From Sulfurimonas sp. HSL-1716 (GTDB lineage Bacteria > Campylobacterota > Campylobacteria > Campylobacterales > Sulfurimonadaceae), in contig NZ_CP147918.1 of NCBI RefSeq assembly GCF_039645975.1, forward strand, positions 1-64,000: a DNA stretch of 64,000 bases, written 5' to 3'. Numbering within the stretch: position 1 is the stretch's first letter; each line of letters starts with the position of its first letter. The notes beneath the pieces are model-generated. The model made no database searches, was not told the origin of the DNA, and saw only the letters and a list, made by a program, of their open reading frames with translations. This document shows positions 20,813 to 29,206 of this stretch, piece by piece. The position numbers were made by a program, and so were the translations under genes.

Positions 20813-22081
20813 CTATCTATGCATCTGCAATGCTTTTTGTATCATCTGATCACCTGTCGTGATCAATTTTGCACTTGCATCGTACGCACGCTGGTAGGCT
20901 ATAAGCTCGGTTAATCCGACATCCGTTCTTACATTTGAACTTTCAAGTTTATTGTTTACGACACCTGCGCCGAGAATATTGTTTCCGTTTGCGTCTTGGT
21001 AAAATATGGGCTGGCCGCTGTTTGGAGTTTCTACAAAACGTGAACCGTCCACTCTTTGCAGTCCCTGATCGTTTTGAAAATGAAAAACCCCGATCTTTGC
21101 CATAGCAGCCTGTCTGCCGTTCGTAAATGTCGCGATAACGTCGGCGTTTTGGTTTATATCGTATCCGACGAGCTCTCCCGCTTCCAGACCGTTTGACTGG
21201 CTTGAAGCCGTTATGGGCGTTATGTTGGAGATGATCCCGTCATAACCGGTTCCAAAATCGATACTGACGGTAGTTCCGTTATTATTGATACTGCTGAGAG
21301 TCGAACCGGCTAGCGCTCCCGTATCGTCAAATGTAAGCACGCCGCTTTGCGTGTCGTAAAGCGTACTTGTACCGCTAAGGGTAACCGGCGAAGTGGCGGT
21401 AGCGACAACGTCCCAGGATGAACCTATCGCCGGTTGAGGTACGGTTTTTGTGAAGGTAAGATTGAGAACGTTTCTGTTTCCTTGGCTGTCGACCATCGTA
21501 GCCCCCATTTTTCTTACTACGTCGTCTTGTCCGAGATTACCCTTAAAAGAGGTAAGCGTCGTAGGTTCTGCGGGATATGTCAAAGTCTCGGGCAGTTTAA
21601 TACTTGTCTGAGCACTTGCATCTCCTAATTGGGCGGTCGTCTCTTTTGAAGTCAGGATGTTGTTTGTGTCAAAATTGTTTGTGAGTGTCCCAAGAACATA
21701 CTGCCCGTCGCCGTTAACCAGATCTCTTGAAGCATCGAAGGAAAAATTGCCGGCTCTTGTGTACATAGTTTGTCCGTTGCCCTGAACCCCGAACCAGCCG
21801 TTGCCGTTAATTGCCAAATCGGTAGCGCTGTCGGTCAGCATCAATGAACCCGTCTGCATCAATGTAGGTATTGCCTGAACGCCCGAACCGTAACCTACGC
21901 TGGAGTTTACAGAAGAGCTTCCAGAAGTAGTTGAGAGAGCATTCTCGAATAAAGATTTAAACTCTACGGTATCGCCTCTAAAACCTACGGTGTCGATATT
22001 TGCAAGGTTGTTAGAGGTTACGTCGATTCCGGTCTGCTGTGTTTGCAGACCGGTGATACCGGTGTAAAACGCCTGATTCAT
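20813..22081 (-). CDS. FlgE-like flagellar hook/basal-body protein (short form)
   Basis: Exported axial protein of 422 residues. It has the rod-type N-terminus MNQAFYTGITGLQTQQTGID with NNLANIDTVGFR, the LAINGNGWFGVQG segment near residue 87, and the C-terminal helix ESSNVRTDVGLTELIAYQRAYDASAKLI. This is about the size of standard FlgE and much shorter than the neighbouring 801-residue hook protein. Campylobacterota commonly carry two FlgE paralogues, with this one next to flgD. Its precise structural role (minor hook or cap-proximal part) is inferred. It starts 2 nt after flgD. Confidence 0.9.
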   Translation of the reverse strand: MNQAFYTGITGLQTQQTGIDVTSNNLANIDTVGFRGDTVEFKSLFENALSTTSGSSSVNSSVGYGSGVQAIPTLMQTGSLMLTDSATDLAINGNGWFGVQGNGQTMYTRAGNFSFDASRDLVNGDGQYVLGTLTNNFDTNNILTSKETTAQLGDASAQTSIKLPETLTYPAEPTTLTSFKGNLGQDDVVRKMGATMVDSQGNRNVLNLTFTKTVPQPAIGSSWDVVATATSPVTLSGTSTLYDTQSGVLTFDDTGALAGSTLSSINNNGTTVSIDFGTGYDGIISNITPITASSQSNGLEAGELVGYDINQNADVIATFTNGRQAAMAKIGVFHFQNDQGLQRVDGSRFVETPNSGQPIFYQDANGNNILGAGVVNNKLESSNVRTDVGLTELIAYQRAYDASAKLITTGDQMIQKALQMHR

Positions 22082-22083
22082 GG

Positions 22084-22749
22084 TTAGTATACCTCTTTGA
22101 TGTCCGCAAGAGAAACAAAACCGGAACCGACTCTAAGCAGAGTATTCGCACCGTCGAATTTTACTGATTCTATAGGGTATGCACCCACTCTGGTGCTTTG
22201 TGTCTGGTTATTGTTGTCCAGATATGTGGCATTGACATGGTATGAACCCGCATCGACAATATTGCCTGCGGTATCTCTGCCGTCCCATGTGAACTGATAG
22301 ACGCCTTTGGCGTTTGTTCCTACGTCTATCGTATCGACTGTATTGCCGTCGGTATCGGTAATGGTGATAGTGCCGCTTTGAGCATCAGACGGGAAATACA
22401 TCTCAAAATCCGTAGATGTACCGTCGCCGTTTGCTGCGACCGTATCATATCCCAGATCGGCCATTTTGCCGATAGCCGATATCGTCGAGAACTGCTGGGA
22501 GTTTTGCAAAGACGCCGAAAGAGCTTCTAATGCTTTGTTTGTGTTGTCCGTGGACTCGAGTGTCGCCAGCTGAGATGTCTGCTGCAAGATTTTGTCCGTA
22601 TCCATCGGAGCGGTCGGATCTTGATACTGCATCTCGGTCAGAAGCAGTTTCATAAAGTCATCTTTTCCGAGTATACCGTTAGGATTTGTTCCCGATGACT
22701 GGGTGCTTAGGCTCGATGATGTCGATGATGTCGTATCTACGGTTGTCAT
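22084..22749 (-). CDS. flgD: Flagellar hook capping protein FlgD
   Basis: Scaffold cap required for hook polymerisation, exported and then discarded. The 221-residue product has the FlgD N-terminal motif GKDDFMKLLLTEMQYQDPTAPMDTDKILQQTSQL (from about residue 28), then FLG-tudor/Ig-like beta domains including FTWDGRDTAGN near 150. AAAGGATACATT precedes the ATG. It lies 10 nt after fliK and 2 nt before the FlgE-like gene, so the three form a transcription unit under the fliK sigma-54 promoter. Confidence 0.94.
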   Translation of the reverse strand: MTTVDTTSSTSSSLSTQSSGTNPNGILGKDDFMKLLLTEMQYQDPTAPMDTDKILQQTSQLATLESTDNTNKALEALSASLQNSQQFSTISAIGKMADLGYDTVAANGDGTSTDFEMYFPSDAQSGTITITDTDGNTVDTIDVGTNAKGVYQFTWDGRDTAGNIVDAGSYHVNATYLDNNNQTQSTRVGAYPIESVKFDGANTLLRVGSGFVSLADIKEVY

Positions 22750-22759
22750 AATGTATCCT

Positions 22760-24217
22760 TTATATGTATCGTGGTATCACGATTTCCAAAGAGCTTAATA
22801 CCTCTTCGTTTGCTTCATCATTATCGAAATATTCATAAGCTTTTTTAGCATTTTCTTTATGATGGCCGTTTTGCTGTTGCTGCTGTTGACTTTGATTGTC
22901 AGCGGAGCTGTTAAAGTTTAGTGAAGCATTATTCATTCCATTTTGATTAAGCTGAACTTTCAAATCGCTTGCGTTTTGAGCGAGCGTATTTATGGCGCTC
23001 TGATTCGATGAGATATTCACATGCACGTTTTTGCCGCGCTGAACAACAGTCAGATCGACCTCGCCGAGTTTTGCCGGATTCAGCTTTACTTTTATCCTTG
23101 TAAAAGGCGGTTTATAATCCTCGATAGCCTGTTTTATATCATGGGCGAGATATTTCACCATCTGTTTGGCTTCATGTATCTTGGCCCCGAGATCCTGATC
23201 AGCCTCTTTTACATGCAAAGTGCTCTGTGCATTTGAAAAAACAGGTTTTATGACCTGTGTATCAGATTGAGCGTGTATCTTCGTATCTTTGTTGTCTTGA
23301 GAATCTCCATGCAGAAGCTGGCTTAAAACAGATGAATGGGCTTTGTGTTTGGATTCTATCTTGGATTCTGCTTTTGGTTGTGTTTTCAGTTCCGCTGATA
23401 AAGCCTGTTTATTGATATTTTTATTTCCGTGAAGGAGCGCGATCAGAGTGCTCTCCGTTTTACTGACGTTTTTTTCGCCTTTATTTTGTTTTTTATCTAC
23501 CAGTTCGGCCGTGGAGAAGGAAGATGCAAGATTTTGCGATGTTTTGAACAAAGGGATTTTGCTAAGGGAATCGCTTTGTGAAGGCTCCTGCTTTGAAAGT
23601 GTAGATGCAGTTTGTGAAGCAGCGGTTTTTACTTCGGGTTTGTCATCCTGTTTTTGTGCAGTTTTGGCGGTACTGTCGAGTTTGATATTTTTCATCTCTT
23701 TGCCGGTTTTCACCTGAACAGTTTCGAGTGTTATTTTTTCTACGTCTATACCGACTTTTTTGGCAAGCGCTACCAAACCCTTTGTGGTTTTTGGAAGCTC
23801 TTTAATCTCGCCTTTTTTATAAGCGAGGCTGTTTTTTATCTGGTCTTTGAGATACTCTTTTGCATCTTTGATCGCATTTTTCAAGGTTTTTGCATCCATA
23901 GCCGCGGCTGCCTGCGGATTGATGATGAAAGTTTTTGAATCTTGCGTAGCATCGTTTTTTAAAAGCGAGAGAAGCTCGCTCTTTTTTGAGCTCTCTTTTG
24001 TATCTGTTTTTACGTCTGCGGTTTCTTTAGAATCATTCAGCTCAAGCAGCAACGCACCCTCTTTTAAAGATTTTTTGTCCGTCTTCTGTGCAGATGAAGA
24101 TGAAATAGATTGCAGAAGTTTAGAAAAATCTTTTGAATCGCCGCTCGAGGATTTATCCGTTAGAGGCAGTTGTGAAGGTGAAGAAGATTTTTCCGCTTTT
24201 GTAGCTATCATTATCAT
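22760..24217 (-). CDS. fliK: Flagellar hook-length control protein FliK
   Basis: Molecular ruler that stops hook growth and switches export specificity. The 485-residue protein has a long low-complexity Ser/Lys/Gln-rich N-terminal half. The conserved C-terminal Flg_hook domain (roughly residues 365-450) includes RIKVKLNPAKLGEVDLTVV and VNISSNQSAINTLAQNASDLKVQL. A Gln run follows near the end. The chosen ATG has CGGAGA upstream. The frame is open 45 codons further back, but that stretch crosses the sigma-54 promoter and is not coding-like. First gene of fliK-flgD-flgE-like. Confidence 0.9.
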   Translation of the reverse strand: MIMIATKAEKSSSPSQLPLTDKSSSGDSKDFSKLLQSISSSSAQKTDKKSLKEGALLLELNDSKETADVKTDTKESSKKSELLSLLKNDATQDSKTFIINPQAAAAMDAKTLKNAIKDAKEYLKDQIKNSLAYKKGEIKELPKTTKGLVALAKKVGIDVEKITLETVQVKTGKEMKNIKLDSTAKTAQKQDDKPEVKTAASQTASTLSKQEPSQSDSLSKIPLFKTSQNLASSFSTAELVDKKQNKGEKNVSKTESTLIALLHGNKNINKQALSAELKTQPKAESKIESKHKAHSSVLSQLLHGDSQDNKDTKIHAQSDTQVIKPVFSNAQSTLHVKEADQDLGAKIHEAKQMVKYLAHDIKQAIEDYKPPFTRIKVKLNPAKLGEVDLTVVQRGKNVHVNISSNQSAINTLAQNASDLKVQLNQNGMNNASLNFNSSADNQSQQQQQQNGHHKENAKKAYEYFDNDEANEEVLSSLEIVIPRYI

Positions 24218-24265
24218 ATCTATTCTCCGAAGATCTCCCTGCATTAGAGAGTTTTTTATGAAGAA

Positions 24266-24281
24266 GCAACTTCTATTCCAA
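24266..24281 (-). promoter_or_regulatory. Sigma-54 promoter of fliK operon
   Basis: On the minus strand TTGGAATAGAAGTTGC followed by TT gives exact GG-N10-GC spacing and a perfect TTGCTT -12 box; the -24 box TGGAAT has two differences from TGGCAC. Start of transcription would be near 24255, about 38 nt before the fliK ATG. Confidence 0.7.
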
Positions 24282-24372
24282 AGTATCGTATTTTGTTTGT
24301 AATCAATGTGTAATAATGAATATATAAAATTCTGTATCGTGTTTGTCGGCACGATTTCATTTCATTCTTCCT

Positions 24373-24408
24373 TAAGTGATAGGTGTCGCCTATTTTTCCT
24401 ATCACTTA
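24373..24408. repeat. Inverted repeat between fliK and the divergent gene
   Basis: Perfect 11-bp arms TAAGTGATAGG (24373-24383) and CCTATCACTTA (24398-24408) are separated by 14 nt. The left arm can also pair with CCTAT at 24389-24393, which is followed by five T on the plus strand, so two alternative hairpins exist. The centre is about 135 bp upstream of the predicted fliK transcription start, a distance usual for a sigma-54 activator site. The rest of the 24218-24472 gap holds the fliK sigma-54 promoter and the -10 of the gene at 24473. Confidence 0.55.
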
Positions 24409-24460
24409 TATTACTTATAAATACAACTAACAAATCAAGCTGAAATATGAAAAAATTTGT

Positions 24461-24466
24461 TACAAT
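24461..24466 (+). promoter_or_regulatory. -10 element 6 nt before the 24473 ATG
   Basis: TGTTACAAT (extended -10) is followed by AACCGT and the ATG, with no Shine-Dalgarno. A leaderless transcript is predicted. Confidence 0.5.
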
Positions 24467-24472
24467 AACCGT

Positions 24473-24925
24473 ATGATTACATTAAACCTCATTATGGCTG
24501 TTTTGGGACTTTTGATCGTTTTGATCGTTCTGGTATTTTTAATAGTGGCGCCAAGCACGGAGGTAAGTAAAACAATAATACAAAAAACATCTTCGGATGT
24601 CGTACCCGAAGAAGAGATAAATAAACAGCGCGATTTTGAATCCTTAAGAAGGATCATTAAAAATAAGAGAAGCACTACGAAACAACTGGAAGAAGCGCTT
24701 GACCTTATCATACAGCATCATGGGAACATACATCCAAGACTCGGTGTCCGCGCTCATCCCGACTTTAACAAATATATGGATATTCTTTTTACGATATGCA
24801 GGCATAAGAATGCGACTTCAAAGATGATCGTAAAATTTGATAAAGAACTTTCGGCTATGAATCCCGATTATCTAAAAGAGATCAACGATGCCATCACAAA
24901 AGGGTTGAACTCCAGAGGTGCCTAA
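24473..24925 (+). CDS. Single-pass membrane-anchored protein of unknown function
   Basis: A 150-residue protein with one strongly hydrophobic N-terminal segment (about residues 5-27). A charged linker and a helical cytoplasmic domain of about 95 residues follow, containing LEEALDLIIQHHGNIHPRLG near 82 and TICRHKNATSKMIVKFDKEL near 107. No catalytic motif is evident and I do not recognise a named family. The last four bases overlap the convergent lapD-like gene. Transcription seems leaderless (-10 six nt before the ATG). Its position between flagellar and LapDG genes may be incidental. Confidence 0.7.
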   Translation: MITLNLIMAVLGLLIVLIVLVFLIVAPSTEVSKTIIQKTSSDVVPEEEINKQRDFESLRRIIKNKRSTTKQLEEALDLIIQHHGNIHPRLGVRAHPDFNKYMDILFTICRHKNATSKMIVKFDKELSAMNPDYLKEINDAITKGLNSRGA

Positions 24926-26841
24926 TCGAGCATCTCCGTTATGTGTCCTTGAACTTTGTGTATGTTTATATTTTGCAGTTTCTCCAAAGACTCGGGAGCT
25001 ATGACGCCCGTGGCTATGAGATCCGTACCGATAGAATCTGTTATGACCTGAAGCGAGGACAGATCTTGGCTCGTCAGGCCAAGGAAATAGTCGGCCTCCG
25101 CTTTTATATATGAGGGACGTAACTCTTTTAGGTATGTATAATCTTCCGATTCCCCTATAAACTCAAATATACCGATTTGTATATCGTGCAGTTCGAAAAG
25201 GTCCTTATAGAGCTGCAGATTCTCAGAAGCACTTCTTAAAACCTTGTCGGGAAGCTCGATGATCAGTTTAAACGGCAGGTTTTTGGCATATCTGTTTAGG
25301 ATATGCTTTAATTCGGCAAACGTCATCGGATCGTCGAGATATTGACTGGAAAGTCTGAGCGAACAGGTCGAACCTTTAAGTTTAGCATTCGGTTCTTTGA
25401 ATATTTTCAAGACGGCTTTTTTGTATATTTCGATATCAAGTCCAAGCGTGATCGCCGGTGCTATGAATTTGCCGTAAGGATATTTTTGCGCGTCGTACCC
25501 TATGACGGAGATGCTCAGTACGTTATGTATGATCTTTTTCGTTACGGTATCTATAACCTTATAGGTATCAAAATATATCGTATTGTGTTCGATGGCAAAA
25601 TCCAGAGTTTTGCGCCACTCCTCTTTGCCCATGATCTCATGGGTCGTTTCGGCCTTATGAAAATAAACATGGGTCTTATCTACCAGTTTCGCCTGAGAAA
25701 GTGCGTAATCGGATGCTCCAAGCAGATGTGAAACCGATTGTTTATGATGATACTCATAGACACCAAACGTGATGTAAGTCACTTTTCTGTCCAGCTCCTT
25801 GCTAAGCAGGATATCGCTGGCATGACTCATATAGTGGGCCAAAGAGATGCCGTTCTCTTCACTGCAGGAAGGAAGAAGAATAAAAAATTCCGTACCGTTC
25901 ATACGTACGACTATGGAGTTTTTAAAATCCTTTGAATGCTGCTTGAGCATTCTTGCGATATCTCCATACAGTTTATCGACTTTTTGACGGCCTACAAGAC
26001 GGTTTGCCTCTTGTGCGCCTTCTATCGCCAGCATGATGCAGATTCCGCTGGGCACTCCTGCGTCTATCTTTAAATATTCGGGCAGTTTGTTTATCAGATA
26101 TTTTCTGTTGTAAAGACCTGTGGCTTCATCTTTGTACATCAGTTCCGATTGGCGGCGGAGAGCTTCATTGGCTTTGTTAAATATCTCTTCGACCTTCTGT
26201 ACCATTATGTTCATGGCCTTTACCACCTCGCGGAAATCCAGAGTATACGGCAGTTTCTCCTGAATGATAAATCTGTTGTTCGAGATAGCTTCGGCCTGAA
26301 AACGGATATTTTGAAGCGGTTTTAAAAGTATGCTCAGCAGCAGATAAAGAAACGCGATGGAGATGATGAACGTTATAGAAAAGGAGATGGTCAATGAGTA
26401 GAGGATCTTATATAGCTGCGTATATGCCGCAGAAGTAGAACTTTGGACGTTCAAAATGCCTATAGGATTCCATCCTGCCGATACATTTGCCGAAGCGACC
26501 GGAGCCTTGATGGGAACAAGGTTCATAAACCATTTGGGGACGTCTATCGAGCTGTTTTCGCTATGGCGTTCGTAAAGCAGTTCTCCCTGCATATCCACAA
26601 GGGTGATCTCCTGATAAGCTCCGTTGTCAAAGTTCGCGTTTATCATCGTAGACATCATGGAGATATTTCCGTTTGCGCTTGCAAGAGAAAGGCTCAAAGA
26701 TGTAGCGGTGTTTTTTGCATCGCTATAGAGCTGTTCCTGCACGGAATCTATGGAGTTTTTAAAATTTACTCCCAATACGATGATAAATATGCTTATCAGT
26801 AAAAGAGTGACCAAAAAAGATAGCTGTTTATAAAGCGTCAT
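24922..26841 (-). CDS. LapD-like c-di-GMP receptor (degenerate GGDEF-EAL membrane protein)
   Basis: Inner-membrane receptor of 639 residues. It has a TM helix (about 8-28), a periplasmic LapD/MoxY-like domain to about 150, a second TM (about 150-175), a HAMP region, and degenerate GGDEF and EAL domains. The GGDEF signature reads MNGTEF near 316, and no EAL motif is present, as expected of a binder rather than an enzyme. In the known system, c-di-GMP-bound LapD holds the LapG protease and so protects a surface adhesin. The ATG overlaps the lapG-like stop by 4 nt, so the two are translationally coupled. Assignment rests on architecture plus neighbour. Confidence 0.85.
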   Translation of the reverse strand: MTLYKQLSFLVTLLLISIFIIVLGVNFKNSIDSVQEQLYSDAKNTATSLSLSLASANGNISMMSTMINANFDNGAYQEITLVDMQGELLYERHSENSSIDVPKWFMNLVPIKAPVASANVSAGWNPIGILNVQSSTSAAYTQLYKILYSLTISFSITFIISIAFLYLLLSILLKPLQNIRFQAEAISNNRFIIQEKLPYTLDFREVVKAMNIMVQKVEEIFNKANEALRRQSELMYKDEATGLYNRKYLINKLPEYLKIDAGVPSGICIMLAIEGAQEANRLVGRQKVDKLYGDIARMLKQHSKDFKNSIVVRMNGTEFFILLPSCSEENGISLAHYMSHASDILLSKELDRKVTYITFGVYEYHHKQSVSHLLGASDYALSQAKLVDKTHVYFHKAETTHEIMGKEEWRKTLDFAIEHNTIYFDTYKVIDTVTKKIIHNVLSISVIGYDAQKYPYGKFIAPAITLGLDIEIYKKAVLKIFKEPNAKLKGSTCSLRLSSQYLDDPMTFAELKHILNRYAKNLPFKLIIELPDKVLRSASENLQLYKDLFELHDIQIGIFEFIGESEDYTYLKELRPSYIKAEADYFLGLTSQDLSSLQVITDSIGTDLIATGVIAPESLEKLQNINIHKVQGHITEMLD

Positions 26842-27455
26842 ATTTTTCCTTTTTTTGTGTTTTGAACCAGATCATCCCACTTTTGTGTGGTTTTTTGATG
26901 GGCTTTTTTCGCTTTTTTCGATAGCACGTCGCCGTTGAAGTTATAGATAGGTATAAGGTCAGGGCGTTTGCTTGCCGGAAGTACAAAGCGGTTGTTATTA
27001 TCTAAAATAAGCGGTTCTGAAGCGGGTGTTTCAAAATATGTCAATACCATATGTGCTTCTTTGAACTGGGTGGATTTTACATATGTAAAATACATCTTTT
27101 TGGGATCGATGCCGAGATATTTGAGCGCAAAATATTTTGCGATGACGTAATCTTCGCAATCTCCCGCATCCCGAGCTAAAAACTCCCAAGGTGTAGCCCA
27201 GTAGTCAGACATATGATAGTTTTTCATATCCGATTCATACTTGACTTGGTTAAAAAAAGTGTTTATGGTGTTTAGCTTGATTATTATGCTCTTATTTTTT
27301 AATTCATCCAGTCTTTCTTGCATATAGATAAATCTGTTCCGGGCAAATTTATTATACTTTTTCTCTACATTTTTGATGAGGGATGGCGATACGTACGCCT
27401 CCGCCCCCGCAAATGTAAATGGCAGTAATAAGACTAATATGTGCTTAAAAAACAT
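26838..27455 (-). CDS. LapG-like periplasmic cysteine protease (transglutaminase-like, BTLCP family)
   Basis: A 205-residue secreted protein with a signal peptide ending near AGAEA (residue 20). The conserved LapG core is visible: WATPWEFLARDAGDCEDYVIAKYFAL from about residue 86 with the catalytic Cys in GDCED, His in EAHMVLTYF near 133, and Asp in LILDNNNR near 151. LapG cleaves the N-terminus of an RTX-type adhesin when not held by LapD. No adhesin or type I secretion gene is adjacent. A TGATATAAT -10 ends 7 nt before the ATG and there is no Shine-Dalgarno. Confidence 0.88.
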   Translation of the reverse strand: MFFKHILVLLLPFTFAGAEAYVSPSLIKNVEKKYNKFARNRFIYMQERLDELKNKSIIIKLNTINTFFNQVKYESDMKNYHMSDYWATPWEFLARDAGDCEDYVIAKYFALKYLGIDPKKMYFTYVKSTQFKEAHMVLTYFETPASEPLILDNNNRFVLPASKRPDLIPIYNFNGDVLSKKAKKAHQKTTQKWDDLVQNTKKGKI

Positions 27456-27462
27456 AGGGAAG

Positions 27463-27468
27463 ATTATA
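27463..27468 (-). promoter_or_regulatory. -10 element 7 nt before the lapG-like ATG
   Basis: On the minus strand TGATATAAT is followed by CTTCCCT and the ATG. This is an extended -10 with no Shine-Dalgarno, predicting a leaderless lapG-lapD transcript. Confidence 0.55.
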
Positions 27469-27485
27469 TCATATAATCTTATGCT

Positions 27486-28997
27486 CTAATGATGATGCTT
27501 TGCCTGACGTTTGTTGAATGCCGCCGCCTTCTCTTTGGGCTCGTTTTTTTCCTCTTTGTAAAACCCTCTGAGATATTCAGGGAGCATTCTCCCCTTTATT
27601 TTCAGAAGATCGTTTATCATAGCTTGCGCGACAGTGTCTTTGTTCAGATTTTTCTTTTCAGTAAGATATATAAAAAGGAGTGATGCCTGTCTGTCCAGCG
27701 ATATTTTATATGTGGATGAGGTCTGTTCATATATCCACAAGCTAAAATCATAAAAATTCTCATAAACGGCATCGTCCGTTTTTAATAACTGCATGGAGTC
27801 TTTAAAGTTTCCGCTGTTATAGTAGATATCCCAAAATCTTGAGAATCTTTTCATGTTTTGTATATCTTTGAAGCTGAGTTGTGCATTTTTTAAAATATCG
27901 TAAGGCGGGGTGTTTGAGTAAACCATTTCAAAAATTTTGTCATGGCGTGATATGGTCGTGCCGGAGAGTTTTTTTAGAATGCCTATCTGGATCTCGCAGC
28001 TGCTCATTTTTACCAGTGTATCGAGGTTTTTGCCAAAACTCTTCAGATCTTCGCCGGGAAGCCCTACAATGAGGTCCAGATGGATATGTGCATTTGTCTC
28101 TTTTTCCAAGAACTCGATATTCTCTTTTATTTTCTCAAAGTTCATAGGTCTGCTGATGTTGTCTGCGATCTCGCCGTTGAGTGTTTGAATGCCGATCTCA
28201 AGCTGCAAAGCTCCAGGACCAAAAAGAGAGATCTTCTCTTTTATGGAATCGGGAAAATGATCGGGGATGACTTCAAAATGTGCAAAGAATTTTTCATCCC
28301 TGCTCAAAAAGAAATCGAGTATCCTGTTTGCAAGATGTATATTTATGTTAAACGTCCTGTCCACGAACTTGAAGTTTCTCGCTCCTCTTCGCCACAGTTC
28401 CTCAAACTCCTCTATAAGTATGTCCAGATCGAAGTTGCGTATCTTTTTATCTATCGAAGAGAGACAAAACTCGCACATAAAGGGGCATCCGCGCGAAGCT
28501 TCGACATAGATGTAGCGGTTTTTAATATCGTCATCAGTATAGAGTCGATAAGGCAGCGCTAATTTTTTGAGGTTTTCCATAACGGGTTTTATAATGCGCT
28601 CATCCGTTTTTTCACCCGAAACTATCTTTTTTGCAAGCCTGTAAAATGCGGTGTCGCCCTCGCCTTGGATGATAAAATCTGCTTTGGTGTAATCGACGCG
28701 AAAAGGCTCATGGCTTACTTCTGGGCCGCCTAGGATGATGACGGTTTTTGGAGCAACCTTTTTTATAATTTCTATGAGTTCTTTTACTTCGCCGGCATTC
28801 CAGATATATACGCCTATGCCTACGATAAAGGGAGTTTCGTCGAGTATCTTTTCAGCAATACTCTGAATGGCGTCATTGATACTGAACTCAAGGATCTTCG
28901 TTTTTTTTGCAAGTTCCTGCATATTTGCACAAATATATCTGAGTCCGAGTGATGAATGTGTAAAACGCGAGTTCAAAGTAGTTAAAATTATATTCAT
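27486..28997 (-). CDS. B12-binding-domain radical SAM protein (DUF4080-type)
   Basis: A 503-residue radical SAM enzyme. The N-terminal cobalamin-binding-like Rossmann domain has TVIILGGPEVSHEP near residue 86 and FIIQGEGD near 109. The [4Fe-4S] motif follows as ASRGCPFMCEFCLSS near 170 (CxxxCxxC), then the TIM-barrel with LQLEIGIQT and LDLIVGLPGEDL. The remaining C-terminal part resembles DUF4080, ending in a Lys/His-rich tail with three terminal His. Substrate unknown. TGATATAAT ends 6 nt before the ATG, so this gene also looks leaderless. Confidence 0.85.
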   Translation of the reverse strand: MNIILTTLNSRFTHSSLGLRYICANMQELAKKTKILEFSINDAIQSIAEKILDETPFIVGIGVYIWNAGEVKELIEIIKKVAPKTVIILGGPEVSHEPFRVDYTKADFIIQGEGDTAFYRLAKKIVSGEKTDERIIKPVMENLKKLALPYRLYTDDDIKNRYIYVEASRGCPFMCEFCLSSIDKKIRNFDLDILIEEFEELWRRGARNFKFVDRTFNINIHLANRILDFFLSRDEKFFAHFEVIPDHFPDSIKEKISLFGPGALQLEIGIQTLNGEIADNISRPMNFEKIKENIEFLEKETNAHIHLDLIVGLPGEDLKSFGKNLDTLVKMSSCEIQIGILKKLSGTTISRHDKIFEMVYSNTPPYDILKNAQLSFKDIQNMKRFSRFWDIYYNSGNFKDSMQLLKTDDAVYENFYDFSLWIYEQTSSTYKISLDRQASLLFIYLTEKKNLNKDTVAQAMINDLLKIKGRMLPEYLRGFYKEEKNEPKEKAAAFNKRQAKHHH

Positions 28998-29003
28998 ATC
29001 GGG

Positions 29004-29009
29004 ATTATA
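29004..29009 (-). promoter_or_regulatory. -10 element 6 nt before the radical SAM ATG
   Basis: TGATATAAT on the minus strand, spacer CCCGAT, then ATG. No Shine-Dalgarno is present. Confidence 0.55.
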
Positions 29010-29048
29010 TCAAATTTGGATGTAACTGAGAGGAGTTTGATAAAAAGG

Positions 29049-29084
29049 GGCTAAGCGAAGTAAAGGGGGTAAATCGGCTTAGCC
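29049..29084 (-). terminator. Hairpin with T-tract, probable terminator of the GGDEF gene
   Basis: Arms GGCTAAGC and GCTTAGCC (8 bp, 20-nt loop) are followed on the minus strand by CCTTTTTATC. It lies about 120 bp beyond the stop of the minus-strand GGDEF gene. Confidence 0.55.
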
Positions 29085-29113
29085 ACACTTTAAATTTTTA
29101 AGGAGTGTATAAA

Positions 29114-29173
29114 ATGAAAATCTTCAAAAATGTTAAGGGGAGAACATATTTGAGATTTAAAAGTATAAGATGA
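29114..29173 (+). CDS. Possible 19-residue basic peptide ORF
   Basis: ATG with an AAGGAG site 10 nt upstream opens a 20-codon frame encoding MKIFKNVKGRTYLRFKSIR, which is strongly basic. It lies on the plus strand in a 209-bp gap between two minus-strand genes. The good ribosome-binding site is the only support; no convincing promoter was found, and short frames arise by chance. Treat as a candidate only. Confidence 0.25.
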   Translation: MKIFKNVKGRTYLRFKSIR

Positions 29174-29206
29174 TTAAGTTAACGGTTTGTAAATGTTATA
29201 TAAAAA

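Noticed and set aside
24218-24352. Longer fliK start
   Set aside because: The extension is read through the sigma-54 promoter and lacks coding character; the ATG at 24217 has CGGAGA upstream.
29049-29113. Possible riboswitch (c-di-GMP or preQ1) in the leader of the 19-residue ORF
   Set aside because: The hairpin does not show the conserved bases of either class that I know, and on the minus strand it makes a better terminator for the GGDEF gene.
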